The notes beneath the pieces are model-generated. The model had not been told where the DNA came from, did not search any database, and saw only the letters and a list, made by a program, of their open reading frames with translations. From Rhodobacter sp. SY28-1 (lineage in GTDB: Bacteria > Pseudomonadota > Alphaproteobacteria > Rhodobacterales > Rhodobacteraceae), in assembly GCF_005222785.1 (NCBI RefSeq), contig NZ_STGH01000001.1:930001-994000 (forward strand): 64,000 nucleotides of DNA. Reading direction: 5' to 3'. This document shows, piece by piece, positions 42,319-52,077 of the stretch. Position 1 is the stretch's first letter. Each line of letters starts with the position of its first letter. The translations under genes were made by a program, and so were the position numbers.

Positions 42319-44319
42319 TCAGTGCGCCACCCTTGGCCGCCCCGACGCCGTGGCCGTGACCTTCGCCTCGATGAACATCTGGCGACCCTCGATCTCGACC
42401 TCTTTCAACTCGCGGTCGACGGTGACGCGCAGGTCCACCGCGCCTGCCTCCCTGGCGCGGGCTGACGCCTCGGTCACCAGCGCTGCCTCCAGCGCCGAAA
42501 GCGCCGCCTCGGAACTGGAGAACACCTGCAGCCCGTCCGCCAGATGCGCGACGAAGCGCCCTTCGGCGGGCGAGGACACCGTTCCCGTCACCCGCTGGCT
42601 GACCTGACCCGCGACCGCGCCGATGGCGTTGGCGACCCCGGCATGTTCGGGCAGGATCATCGGGCAGTGCAACCTTTCGCCAACCGCGCCGTAGTAGGAC
42701 GGGGCCGAGGCGCCGAGGCCGATCACGGGGACGCCCAGCCTGACAGAAACCTCGATCACGCCGCGATGCTGGCCAAGGCCCGCCTTCGTCAGCGCATGGC
42801 GGGCAAGCGTCTCGGGTACTTCGCTTGCAAAGCCTGTATCCTCGCCAAAGGCGGCTTCCAGCAGGCAATCGACGGTCTGCTGGGTCAGCTGGTCCACCAC
42901 GGCCTGCGCAAAGACCTCTGGCCCCGTGGCAAAGCGTTCCCCCGCGCCGGTCCGCCGCTTGGCGATCAGCCGCAGCGCCTTTTCCGCCGCCGCCGCGTCC
43001 CAACTGTCCAGCCGACCCAGCACATGGCTTGCGTCCGAGGGCGTGACGCCCGAAATCATCACCAGCCCCCGCGCCACCAGCCGTTCCAGCGCCGCGACCT
43101 CCAGCCGCGAGGTCAGGGCGTTCACCATCGGCATCGGATGGGTGATCCGGTCCAGCACCGCGATGTCGCGGGCGTTCAACCCGCCGCGCTGTCCGGACAT
43201 CGGCACGACGAAACGGCCGTCCATCTCGCCCACCGCTTCCGACGAAAGCCACCGGTCCAGCGCCGCATGCACCATCGGCCCATGTTCCACCGCCAGCAGT
43301 GACACCGGCATCAAGCGGCGGGGGCCAAGGCGGAGGCCACCCTTCAGCCCTTCGGTCACCAGATGCACCTCGCTGTCGCCGCCAAGGCCGGTGGTGCGCA
43401 TCGCCACGGCCTCGACCATGGTGCGGAACCCGCCGACGCGGGCGCCTTCGGGGTCGATCTCGGGCAGGCCATCGCGGAGGAGGGCCACGTCGGTCGTCGT
43501 TCCGCCGATGTCGCTGACCAGCGCATCCGAGGCCCCGGTCAGCCAGCGCGCGCCGACGATGCTGGCTGCGGGGCCGGAGAGGATCGTCTCGATCGGGCGT
43601 TCGCGCACCATGGCCGCCGAGATCAGCGCCCCGTCGCCGCGCACGACCATCAGGGGCGCGTCGATGCCCACCGCAAGAAGGTGGCGTTCGCAGGCCGCGA
43701 CAAGCCGGTCGATCATGCCGATCAGGCGCGCGTTCAGCACCGCCGTCAGCGCGCGTTTCGGGCCGTTGAGGTTCGCGGACAGCTCGTGCGAACAGGTCAC
43801 CGGGCGGCCCGTCACCCGACGGATCAGGTCGCGCGCTGCGATCTCGTGTGCGGGGTTGCGGGTGGCGAACTGGGAGGCCACGGCAAAGCCCGAGACCTCG
43901 TCGCCCAGCTCGCGCACCATCAGTTCCAGCAGCGACAGGTCCAGCGCCGTGACCTCGGCCCCCGCATGAGTATGCCCGCCCGGCAGGCGGACCACCGGAT
44001 CGCCCTTCAGCGCCTCGGTCAGCCCGCCCCGGCCCAGATCGGCGTCGTCAAAGCCGATGAACACCAGCGCCACGCGGGCGCCCTGGCCTTCGACCAGCGC
44101 ATTGGTGGCAAGCGTCGTAGAGAGCGACACCAGCGCCACGTCGGCGGCCTTCACCCCCGCTGCCGCAATCGCCGCATCGACGGCCTGCCCGATCCCCACC
44201 GCAAGATCGTGGCGCGAGGTCAGAGCCTTGGCCTTGCCGAGCACGGCATTCGCGGCCTCATCCAGGATCACCGCATCGGTGTAGGTGCCCCCGGTATCGA
44301 CACCCAGAAAGATCGCCAT
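42319..44319 (-). CDS. hydantoinase/oxoprolinase family protein (HyuA-like)
   Basis: 666 residues with an ASKHA-type ATPase fold. It opens FLGVDTGGTYTDAVILD, the phosphate-1 motif. Later are SLSTTLATNALVEGQG, the central LVSDIGGTTTDVALLRDG, and GLGASAPSYYGAVGERL near the end. Members hydrolyse cyclic amides (N-methylhydantoin, 5-oxoproline) or carboxylate ketones with ATP, often with a HyuB partner; none is adjacent, so the partner, if needed, is elsewhere. Substrate unknown. Confidence 0.82.
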   Translation of the reverse strand: MAIFLGVDTGGTYTDAVILDEAANAVLGKAKALTSRHDLAVGIGQAVDAAIAAAGVKAADVALVSLSTTLATNALVEGQGARVALVFIGFDDADLGRGGLTEALKGDPVVRLPGGHTHAGAEVTALDLSLLELMVRELGDEVSGFAVASQFATRNPAHEIAARDLIRRVTGRPVTCSHELSANLNGPKRALTAVLNARLIGMIDRLVAACERHLLAVGIDAPLMVVRGDGALISAAMVRERPIETILSGPAASIVGARWLTGASDALVSDIGGTTTDVALLRDGLPEIDPEGARVGGFRTMVEAVAMRTTGLGGDSEVHLVTEGLKGGLRLGPRRLMPVSLLAVEHGPMVHAALDRWLSSEAVGEMDGRFVVPMSGQRGGLNARDIAVLDRITHPMPMVNALTSRLEVAALERLVARGLVMISGVTPSDASHVLGRLDSWDAAAAEKALRLIAKRRTGAGERFATGPEVFAQAVVDQLTQQTVDCLLEAAFGEDTGFASEVPETLARHALTKAGLGQHRGVIEVSVRLGVPVIGLGASAPSYYGAVGERLHCPMILPEHAGVANAIGAVAGQVSQRVTGTVSSPAEGRFVAHLADGLQVFSSSEAALSALEAALVTEASARAREAGAVDLRVTVDRELKEVEIEGRQMFIEAKVTATASGRPRVAH

Positions 44320-44391
44320 TTCGCCGTTGTCCCAGTCCCGTTTCCTGCCAGCTAGTGCAGGATCAGGGGACTGTCAGCCCCGGAAACGACA

Positions 44392-45639
44392 TCAGGCCCG
44401 TCGCCTGCGCCGATGCGCGGGGGGCAGGTTCAGCATCGCCCGATATTTCGCCACCGTGCGCCGGGCGATTGGCGCGCCGCCGTCGGCCAGCGCTTCGGCC
44501 AGCGCGTCGTCGGACAGGGGGTGATCGGGGTCCTCGTCGGCCACCAGCCGGGCCAGCCGGTCGCGCAGCGCCCCGGCCGAAGGCCCGCCCTCACGCGGGG
44601 CCTTGGTGAACAGCGCCCGCAGCCACCAGGTCCCCCGCGGCGTATCTACTGCCGTCCCCGCGACGACCCGGCTGATCGTGCTTTCGTGCAGACCCAGCGC
44701 TTCGGCCACTTCGGCCATCGTCATCGGCACCAGCGCTCCCAGGCCTGCCTCAAGCGCGGCGGTCTGCCGGGTCAGGATGTTCTGCCCGACCGACAGCAAC
44801 GTGGCGTTGCGTCCCTCGATCATCTTGATCAGCGCCCGCGCCTCGGCCCGGCCCTTGCCCCGGCCTTCAGCGACCGAGACCGAGGGCAGGGCCGAGCGGT
44901 TCAGCGACACGATCCAGCCCGAGGCGCCCTTTTCGGCGATCAGGTCGGGTTCGCGGACCGGGGCGGCAAAGGGCTCGAACCCCGCGCCGGGCTTCGGGTC
45001 ATAGCTGCGCAGCCGCCCGAAGGCCTGACGCAGATCGGCAAGCTCCAGCCCCGCCTCGCGGGCGATACGCTCGATCTCGCCCTTGGCCAGAAGGTCCAGC
45101 CGGTCGAGCAGCGCCTGCATCGGCCGGTCAAGCTCGTCCGCTTCCTCTGCCTGCAGCCGCAGGCAGTCGGCCAGGTTGCGGGCGAAAAGGCCGGTGGGCT
45201 CGGCGCGCGCCTGCAGCCGGTGCAGCACGCTTTCCACGACGGAGAGGTGGACACCCAACTGCCCGGCGATGGCGGGCAGCGACCGGCTGATCCAGCCCGA
45301 AGGCTCCAGCGCCTCGGCCAGCGCCATGGCGATCCGCGTCTCGGCCTCGTCCAGGCGCAGCGCCTCGATCATCCCCAGGACATGGGCGACAAGACTGGGA
45401 CCGGCGGCTTCCTGTTCCGGGCGCTCGGCATCCGAGCCGAAGGCGGATTTCCAGCGCGGGATCCAGTCCTGCACCTGCGGGCGGGTCAGGATGATCTGCG
45501 GGTTCTCCGCCGCCTGTTCCTCCAGATAGCGCGACAGCCCCGCCGCATCGGCGCGCAGGATGCGGATCGAGGTCGCAAGCCCGGTGGTCAGCGCCATGCG
45601 CTGGGTCTGCAGGACGGAAATGCGGTTTCTGGACTTCAT
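44392..45639 (-). CDS. rpoN: divergent RNA polymerase sigma-54 factor
   Basis: 415 residues. The C-terminal RpoN box is ARRTVAKYR, and the HTH region (MTMAEVAEALGLHESTISRVVAGTAVDTPRGTW) plus FTKAPREGG are intact. The N-terminal region I (SVLQTQRMALTTGLATSIRIL) is short and lacks the Gln-rich run usual in RpoN. No nif genes or typical RpoN-linked genes (rpfH, ptsN) flank it, so it may be one of the several specialised RpoN copies of Rhodobacteraceae. GTG 45654 is a possible earlier start. Confidence 0.85.
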   Translation of the reverse strand: MKSRNRISVLQTQRMALTTGLATSIRILRADAAGLSRYLEEQAAENPQIILTRPQVQDWIPRWKSAFGSDAERPEQEAAGPSLVAHVLGMIEALRLDEAETRIAMALAEALEPSGWISRSLPAIAGQLGVHLSVVESVLHRLQARAEPTGLFARNLADCLRLQAEEADELDRPMQALLDRLDLLAKGEIERIAREAGLELADLRQAFGRLRSYDPKPGAGFEPFAAPVREPDLIAEKGASGWIVSLNRSALPSVSVAEGRGKGRAEARALIKMIEGRNATLLSVGQNILTRQTAALEAGLGALVPMTMAEVAEALGLHESTISRVVAGTAVDTPRGTWWLRALFTKAPREGGPSAGALRDRLARLVADEDPDHPLSDDALAEALADGGAPIARRTVAKYRAMLNLPPAHRRRRRA

Positions 45640-45687
45640 TCCGCGATGGTTCACACGGACACATGGCTATCGCAAGGCCATGCTGTG

Positions 45688-47364
45688 TCAGGAAAACACC
45701 CCTTCGCAATACCACTGGTCGGTCACCGCACCGCCGCGCCCGAAGAAGAGCCACAGCCGTTCGCCGCCTTCAGTTTCCACCCGCCAGTAGTCGCGGGTGC
45801 CGCCGCGCCAGTCGGGATCCTCGAACCACCATTCCGGTTGCAACCGTTCCGGTCCCGCCGCCATCCGCATGGCGAACTCGCGCCGCCGCCAGCGAAAGCG
45901 GGTGGGCAGGTCGGGCACCCCGGGCGCGTCCACCGGCTCGGGGCGGAACATGACCAGAGGGCGCGGGGCGGTGGGCGCGGGCCAGGGGCCGTCATGCGGC
46001 TGGCTCCAGGCGGCCATCAGGGTCTTGGCGGATTTGGCGGGGACGTGGCTGTCGGCGGGGTGAAGTCGCAGGACCGCCTCGGTCCCCAGCCTTGCGCCAA
46101 GCCGGCCGATCAGATCCTCCAGCGCCTGGGCCGAGCCGACCGGGGCCGGCCCCAGATTGGCCAGCGCATGCGCCGTCACCTCAAGCTGCCCGCGATGCTG
46201 GACGGCGCTGACGGCTTCGGTCGCCAGCGCCTCAAGCCGCAGGCAGTCGATGCCAAACCCTGGGTCGATCTGGTCCAGCTTCAGGTGCAGAAGCGGGCGG
46301 ATGCGGTCGGGGCTGTCGCTGGCCCGCGCAAGGCCCACTTCGACCGAAGCCACCCCGCCATCGGCGCGGAAACCCTGGAACAGCACCCGCCGCACGCCCC
46401 GCCCCTTGGCTTTCAGCTTCTCGCAGAAGGGCGGCAGCAGGCGGTCCAGCGCCGCCTCGACATCGGAGCGCAGGCCGATGGGGTCGGGAAGGGTCAGGCG
46501 CACGGCGAAATGCATCGGCGGGCGGACGGGGCTGACGGGCTCGGGTTCCAGCCCCAGCGCCTGATCCAGACGGCGCAGCGTGTCGGCGCCAAAGCGGCGG
46601 GCAAGGGCCGCGCGGGGGATGCCCGAAATCTCGCCGATCCGGCGCAGGCCAAGGCGGTTCAGGCGGTCGACCACATCCCCTGGCAACCGCAGGGCAGCGA
46701 GCGGCAGGTCGGCCAAGGCCTCGTACAGCCGACCGGGCGGGGCGATCACCGCGGCTTCGGCCCCCCGGGCGGTGACGACGCGGGGCGGGCCGCCGCCGCG
46801 CTCCCAGCCCCGGCGTTTGGCCGCGCGCGACCGGGTCGCCCGCGCCTCCTGGTCGATGGCATCGCCGGACCGCAAGGGTGCAACCCCGGCCCTGGCATAG
46901 CGCGCCAGCGCCCAGGCCGCCCCCGGCGTGTCGGCAATCGCGGCGCGCACCGTCAGCCCCAAGCCTTCGCAATCCTCGGCCACCCGGGCCAGCACACCCT
47001 CTTCCCCGCCATGCAGATGCGCCGAGCCGGTCAGGTCGATCATCAGCCCGGCAGGGGGTTCCTCGGCCACCCAGGGCGAAAAGCGCCCAGCCCAGCGGCG
47101 CAGGGTCATCAGGAACTGCGCCTCGCCCGGGGGATCGGCGGGGACGGTCAGCAGGGCAGGGCAGATCGCCGTGGCATCGCGCAGGGGCTGTCCCAGGGCC
47201 AGACCCGCAGCCTCGGCCTCGACCGACAGCGACACCAGCACCTGCGCCCCGTTCCGGTCACCCACCACGGCCAGCGGCGTCGGCACCGCATCCCCGCGAC
47301 GCCGGGCGATCCGGTCCGCCGCGAGGCGCGGAAACCACAGGGACAGGATGCGCCGACCCGCCAT
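45688..47364 (-). CDS. imuB: ImuB-like Y-family DNA polymerase homologue
   Basis: A 558-residue protein of the mutasome that links DnaE2 to the clamp during SOS mutagenesis. It opens RRILSLWFPRLAADRIAR. The Y-family palm is recognisable (GLMIDLTGSAHLHGGEEGVL), followed by a helix-hairpin-helix (LNRLGLRRIGEISGIPRAALARRFG) and the little-finger region. The C-terminal end is Trp-rich (WWFEDPDWRGGTRDYWRV). ATG 47364 lies 13 bp below an SOS box. Neither imuA nor dnaE2 is next to it, unlike the usual imuA-imuB-dnaE2 cassette. Confidence 0.88.
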   Translation of the reverse strand: MAGRRILSLWFPRLAADRIARRRGDAVPTPLAVVGDRNGAQVLVSLSVEAEAAGLALGQPLRDATAICPALLTVPADPPGEAQFLMTLRRWAGRFSPWVAEEPPAGLMIDLTGSAHLHGGEEGVLARVAEDCEGLGLTVRAAIADTPGAAWALARYARAGVAPLRSGDAIDQEARATRSRAAKRRGWERGGGPPRVVTARGAEAAVIAPPGRLYEALADLPLAALRLPGDVVDRLNRLGLRRIGEISGIPRAALARRFGADTLRRLDQALGLEPEPVSPVRPPMHFAVRLTLPDPIGLRSDVEAALDRLLPPFCEKLKAKGRGVRRVLFQGFRADGGVASVEVGLARASDSPDRIRPLLHLKLDQIDPGFGIDCLRLEALATEAVSAVQHRGQLEVTAHALANLGPAPVGSAQALEDLIGRLGARLGTEAVLRLHPADSHVPAKSAKTLMAAWSQPHDGPWPAPTAPRPLVMFRPEPVDAPGVPDLPTRFRWRRREFAMRMAAGPERLQPEWWFEDPDWRGGTRDYWRVETEGGERLWLFFGRGGAVTDQWYCEGVFS

Positions 47365-47377
47365 CACCGACTCGATT

Positions 47378-47392
47378 GTTCATGCTATGTTC
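47378..47392. promoter_or_regulatory. LexA (SOS) box of imuB
   Basis: GTTC-ATGCTAT-GTTC fits the alphaproteobacterial LexA site GTTC-N7-GTTC exactly. It lies 13 bp before the imuB start codon, implying a very short or absent leader, and about 170 bp from the divergent cytochrome gene. Confidence 0.8.
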
Positions 47393-47560
47393 CAGTGATG
47401 CCAGCCCGCCGCGCCCCTGTCGAGTCCTGTCCATAATGACAACCCCGTGAAGCCGGTGGCACAACCGCAGATGACAAGTGCGTGAGTGCACAACTCCTGT
47501 GCTATCGCGACCGATTGTCACGTCTATAGTGAGCGCGCAGGCCAGCGAGGGAGCCAGTAT

Positions 47561-48001
47561 ATGAAGTTTGTCAAAGCCATAATGATCGGTGCAGTCGTGA
47601 TTGCCGGGGCAGCCTATGCCAAGGGTGACCGCACAGACCCGAATGCCAAGGCGCGGTCCGACCTGATGCGCGACATCGGCAAGAACACCGGGATCCTCGG
47701 TGACATGGCCGGTGGCAAGACCGCCTATGACGCCGCCGCCGCCGAAGCGGCGAAGGCCGCGCTGATCGCGGACGCCGCCGCCATCGAGGCCGCCTTCAAG
47801 GACCAGGGCGGTGCCGACCCGGCCTCGGAAGCCAAGCCGGAAATCTGGGCGAACTGGGATGCCTTCCTGGCCGATGCCAAGGCCCTTGGCGATGCCGCGA
47901 CCGCGATGGACGTCGCCTCGGCCGAGACGATCGGCGCCGGGATGGGTGCGCTTGGCGGGGCCTGCAAGGACTGCCACACCGACTTCCGCGCGATGAACTG
48001 A
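47561..48001 (+). CDS. cytochrome c' (class II cytochrome c)
   Basis: 146 residues: signal peptide MKFVKAIMIGAVVIAGAAYA, then a four-helix-bundle type sequence (DLMRDIGKNTGILGDMAGG...), and the heme attachment site CKDCH close to the C-terminus, as in class II cytochromes. These periplasmic proteins bind NO or serve minor electron transfer. ATG 47561 has the ribosome site GAGGGAG. A strong terminator follows. Confidence 0.87.
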   Translation: MKFVKAIMIGAVVIAGAAYAKGDRTDPNAKARSDLMRDIGKNTGILGDMAGGKTAYDAAAAEAAKAALIADAAAIEAAFKDQGGADPASEAKPEIWANWDAFLADAKALGDAATAMDVASAETIGAGMGALGGACKDCHTDFRAMN

Positions 48002-48023
48002 CCTCTGCCCACCGGCAGCGAAA

Positions 48024-48052
48024 GGGCCCCGGTCATCTGACCGGGGCCTTCT
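48024..48052. terminator. bidirectional intrinsic terminator
   Basis: AGGCCCCGGTCA/TGACCGGGGCCT-like stem (GGCCCCGGTCA-TC-TGACCGGGGCC) followed by TTCTTT on the plus strand and preceded by GAAAGG. It separates convergent cytochrome c' and I78 genes and can serve both. Confidence 0.8.
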
Positions 48053-48334
48053 TTATCCGCAGGTCACCACCGTGATCGTGTCGTATTCCAGAAGCTCGAT
48101 GACCAGCCGTTCGGGCACAAGATCCGCGGGCACTGGCGAAGCCGGATCAAGGACAAGGACCTCCTGCCTGAAGCGCATCCCGTCCAGCACCGACCGAGGC
48201 TGACCCACCAGGTTCTGCAACTTGTCCGCGCCGCAAGCCGCCAAATCCACGGGCGTCGTCGGCATGTAAAGCTCGTCCAACTCTGGCGTGCACCCCGCCA
48301 ACCCGAGGGCCAGAAGGGCGATAGCCGCCCGCAT
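48053..48334 (-). CDS. I78 family peptidase inhibitor lipoprotein, second copy
   Basis: 93 residues with lipoprotein signal MRAAIALLALGLAGC. The I78 pattern is CGADKLQNLVGQP, LDGMRFRQEV, and a terminal beta hairpin ending VTCG. I78 members are predicted serine protease inhibitors on the envelope. Its start overlaps the upstream copy by ATGA. It differs most in the middle (LVLDPASPVPADLVPERLVI), which may alter the target. Confidence 0.8.
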   Translation of the reverse strand: MRAAIALLALGLAGCTPELDELYMPTTPVDLAACGADKLQNLVGQPRSVLDGMRFRQEVLVLDPASPVPADLVPERLVIELLEYDTITVVTCG

Positions 48335-48615
48335 CAACCGCAGGTCACGCGTTCGATGACATCGCGCCGATCCAGCCAGATGTTCAGGCGGTTCGCGTTG
48401 TAGTCCATCGTCACCGCCATGCCGTACTGGATCACCCGCACGTCCTGGCTGAACCGCATCCCGTCCAGCACCACGCCCGGCCGACCGACCAGATACTGCA
48501 GGTCGTCCGCGCCACAGGACGCAAGGGTGTCATCGGGAGGCATCGGAACCGGCTCCATCACGCAGGCCGACAGCAGAAGCGGGGCGCAGAGCAGAAGGGG
48601 AAAGGCACGTTTCAT
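48334..48615 (-). CDS. I78 family peptidase inhibitor lipoprotein, first copy
   Basis: 93 residues; lipoprotein signal MKRAFPLLLCAPLLLSAC. It shows CGADDLQYLVGRPGVVLDGM, VRVIQYGMAVTMDYNANRLNI and a final ERVTCG, all characteristic of I78. It is identical in length to the downstream copy and coupled to it. It is divergent from adhI across 94 bp. The start is chosen at the signal peptide; a longer frame to 48918 would run into adhI. Confidence 0.85.
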   Translation of the reverse strand: MKRAFPLLLCAPLLLSACVMEPVPMPPDDTLASCGADDLQYLVGRPGVVLDGMRFSQDVRVIQYGMAVTMDYNANRLNIWLDRRDVIERVTCG

Positions 48616-48709
48616 TGTCGCATCCTCATGGGTCGGGAGTCGCATCCCGCATTGCTTTACGCGCCAGTTTGGCACAGGTTCCGAAAAATCGTTAAGGGAG
48701 GAATACCAG

Positions 48710-49840
<1,131 letters not shown>

Positions 49841-50093
49841 CCCCGGAAGAAGGGTCGCCGGCCGGCTGTCTGACGCCTGATTACGCCGTGCCCCGGCCGG
49901 ACTGCCCGCGCGGCACCGGCGTAAGTGTCGCCGACTGGCCGGACGACACTTCTGACCCGTTGGATCGACACCCGCACCCTGTTGCCGCTGCCACGTCCGG
50001 CCCGCCGCATGCATGACAAGTGCGGCTCTTTCTGCTATCCTCAAACTCCATTGCACTGCCCGACTTTTCTCTTGTCATTCAACGGAGACGATC

Positions 50094-50816
50094 ATGACTC
50101 TGGCATCCATTCTTCCAGTCCTGACCCTTGCCCTCTCGGGTCTGTCCGCCTGGAGCGCCTACGAGGCCCGCATTGCTGCCGAAAGCCTGAACGAGCGGAA
50201 GTTCGACAACGAAGCGACCCTGCGCCTTTTGGCCGAGTCCTGGGAAGAGCTGGAAAAGGCAAACGGTTGCGATCCGAAGCGCGCCGTGTTCATCACGACG
50301 CTGCTCCGTGCCGAGCTTAAGGCCGATACCAGCGAACCCTTGCTGGTGCACCAGTTCGTCGAAGACCTGAAGTCGCAAGGCCTCTGGTCGGCCAACTGTG
50401 ACGTGGTGGCCGAGGCAGCCTTGGCGCCCGCGACCGAAGGTAGCCCGACGTTGGACGCCATCGTCAGCCGCCCCGAAACGCCCGAGCCGGGACAATGGCA
50501 CGCAGTGATTGCCTCCTATGACGTAACGGCTGAGGGCTGCGCTCTGGCAAAGGACGATATCTCCGAGTTTGCCAACCTGCTGCAAGCTCAGGTCGACGCA
50601 GGCATCCGCCTATCCGTGCTGCAGACAAGAGTATCCGGTCACTATGCCGTAACACTCGATGCGGGCGACGACCAGAATGCAGCCTTGCGACTGCGCGACC
50701 AGGTGAGAGCCGTATCCGAGAATTCGGCTGACGGACGCACGGGGCGCGACAGCTTCGTCCAGCGCAGCCGCGAGTGGGTCGCACCTCAGGATTGTGCGGC
50801 CGGCCACACGTTCTGA
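50094..50816 (+). CDS. unknown membrane-anchored or exported protein
   Basis: 240 residues of unknown family. The N-terminal hydrophobic segment TLASILPVLTLALSGLSAWSAY is a signal anchor; then come charged helices (EARIAAESLNERKFDNEATLRLLAESW), two cysteines in the middle (NGCDPKR, SANCDVV), and a SPOR-like compact end (WHAVIASYDVTAEGCAL ... AGIRLSVLQTRVSGHYAVTLDAGDDQNAALRLRDQV). The last part looks like a SPOR/peptidoglycan-binding fold, a guess from strand pattern only. GGAGACG lies before ATG 50094. The 253-bp gap before it is empty. Confidence 0.55.
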   Translation: MTLASILPVLTLALSGLSAWSAYEARIAAESLNERKFDNEATLRLLAESWEELEKANGCDPKRAVFITTLLRAELKADTSEPLLVHQFVEDLKSQGLWSANCDVVAEAALAPATEGSPTLDAIVSRPETPEPGQWHAVIASYDVTAEGCALAKDDISEFANLLQAQVDAGIRLSVLQTRVSGHYAVTLDAGDDQNAALRLRDQVRAVSENSADGRTGRDSFVQRSREWVAPQDCAAGHTF

Positions 50817-50943
50817 CGGCCCCCGCTGCCCGCAGCAGTCAGCCGCAAGGGAGATCTCGATAAGGCTTGGAAAATCCTGCCCCCCCCTTGCACCTCGCCG
50901 CCCCCTCGGCCACGCTCCGGCCATTAACAAGAGGGAGTTTGCC

Positions 50944-51537
50944 ATGCTGACCACGCTTCTTGACGATACCCGTGCGCAAAAGGACGACGGCCCTCGCGGT
51001 GCCATCGACCAGCTGTTCTTCAAGTCCCGCAGCGTCATCATCACCGGCGAGATCAACGACAAGGTCGCCGCCCGCGCCGTGACCCATCTCCTCGCCCTGG
51101 CCGAGGAAAGCGACGACCCGATCAACCTCTACATCTCTTCGCCCGGCGGGCATGTGGAATCGGGCGACATGGTGCATGACGTGATCGGCTTAATCCGCCC
51201 CCGCGTCCGCACCATCGGCTCGGGCTGGGTCTCCAGCGCCGGCGCGCTGATCTTCGTCGGTGCCCCGGTCGAGGACCGCTACTGCCTGCCGAACACCCGC
51301 TTCCTCTTGCACCAGCCCTCGGGCGGGATCGGCGGCACGGCGTCCGACATGGCGATCCAGGCCCGCCAGATCGAGATCATGCAGGACCGGTTCCACCACC
51401 TCTTCGCCAGGGCCACCGGCCAGACCCCCGAACGCATCGCGCAGGACACCCGCCGCGACTTCTGGCTGACCACGCGTGAGGCGCTGGACTATGGTCTGGT
51501 TGGTCAGGTCATCAACTCGATCGACGCGCTGAAATGA
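50944..51537 (+). CDS. ClpP-family serine protease, paralogue not linked to clpX
   Basis: 197 residues. Catalytic Ser lies in GSGWVSSAGALIFVG, His in FLLHQPSGGIGGTASDM and Asp in QDTRRDFWLT. INLYISSPGGHVESGDMVHD is the canonical strand-turn. The active-site Ser block (WVSSAGA instead of the AASMGA of housekeeping ClpP) and the lack of clpX mark it as a secondary ClpP. A hairpin (51544-51563) follows the stop. Confidence 0.85.
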   Translation: MLTTLLDDTRAQKDDGPRGAIDQLFFKSRSVIITGEINDKVAARAVTHLLALAEESDDPINLYISSPGGHVESGDMVHDVIGLIRPRVRTIGSGWVSSAGALIFVGAPVEDRYCLPNTRFLLHQPSGGIGGTASDMAIQARQIEIMQDRFHHLFARATGQTPERIAQDTRRDFWLTTREALDYGLVGQVINSIDALK

Positions 51538-51543
51538 CGAAAG

Positions 51544-51563
51544 GCGGGCCGGAAACGGCCCGC
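51544..51563 (+). terminator. GNRA-type hairpin after the clpP paralogue
   Basis: GCGGGCCG-GAAA-CGGCCCGC: an 8-bp perfect stem with a GAAA tetraloop, 6 bp after the clpP stop and 7 bp before the ybaK start. There is no T-run, so it is more likely an mRNA stabiliser or weak terminator. Confidence 0.5.
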
Positions 51564-51570
51564 GCATCCC

Positions 51571-52041
51571 ATGTCCTCAACCCCCGCCCTTCGCGCGCTG
51601 GCCGCCCTTGGCATCGAGGTCGCGCTGCACCCCTATCCTTACGACCCCAAGGCCGATGCCGTGGGCCTTCAGGCTGCCGAGGCCCTGGGGATCGACCCCG
51701 CCGTTATGCTGAAGACCCTGATGGTCGAGGTTGACGGCAAGCCCGCCTGCTGCGTCATCCCCTCGGACCGGCACTTGTCCATGAAAAAGGTCGCCACAGC
51801 CTTCGGTGGCAAATCCGCCGCCATGATGCCCGCCCCCAAGGCCGAGAAAATGACCGGCTACCATGTCGGCGGCATCTCTCCCTTCGGGCAGAAGCGCGCC
51901 GTTCCGACAGCCATCGAGGCCACTGCCTGCACCGCCCCCCAGGTCTGGATCAACGCCGGGCAGCGCGGGCTCCTCCTCTCGCTGCCGCCTGAAGCGGCAC
52001 TCCGGGCGCTTGTCGCCAAGGCCTTGCCGCTGATCGCCTGA
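51571..52041 (+). CDS. ybaK: YbaK/EbsC-type Cys-tRNA(Pro) deacylase
   Basis: 156 residues; hydrolyses mischarged Cys-tRNA(Pro). Family features include VMLKTLMVEVDGKPACCVIPSD, the catalytic Lys near MKKVATAFGGKSAAMM, and GYHVGGISPFGQKRAVPT with the closing WINAGQRGLLLSLPP. ATG 51571 is 7 bp after the hairpin. Confidence 0.9.
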   Translation: MSSTPALRALAALGIEVALHPYPYDPKADAVGLQAAEALGIDPAVMLKTLMVEVDGKPACCVIPSDRHLSMKKVATAFGGKSAAMMPAPKAEKMTGYHVGGISPFGQKRAVPTAIEATACTAPQVWINAGQRGLLLSLPPEAALRALVAKALPLIA

Positions 52042-52077
52042 CTTGCCGGACGCACCGGCCATGCTACCCTTCGCCCC

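Noticed and set aside
44413-47436. Plus-strand open frame of about 1,000 codons opposite rpoN and imuB
   Set aside because: It spans two well-supported genes on the other strand and shows the Arg/Gln/Gly/Pro bias of a shadow frame.
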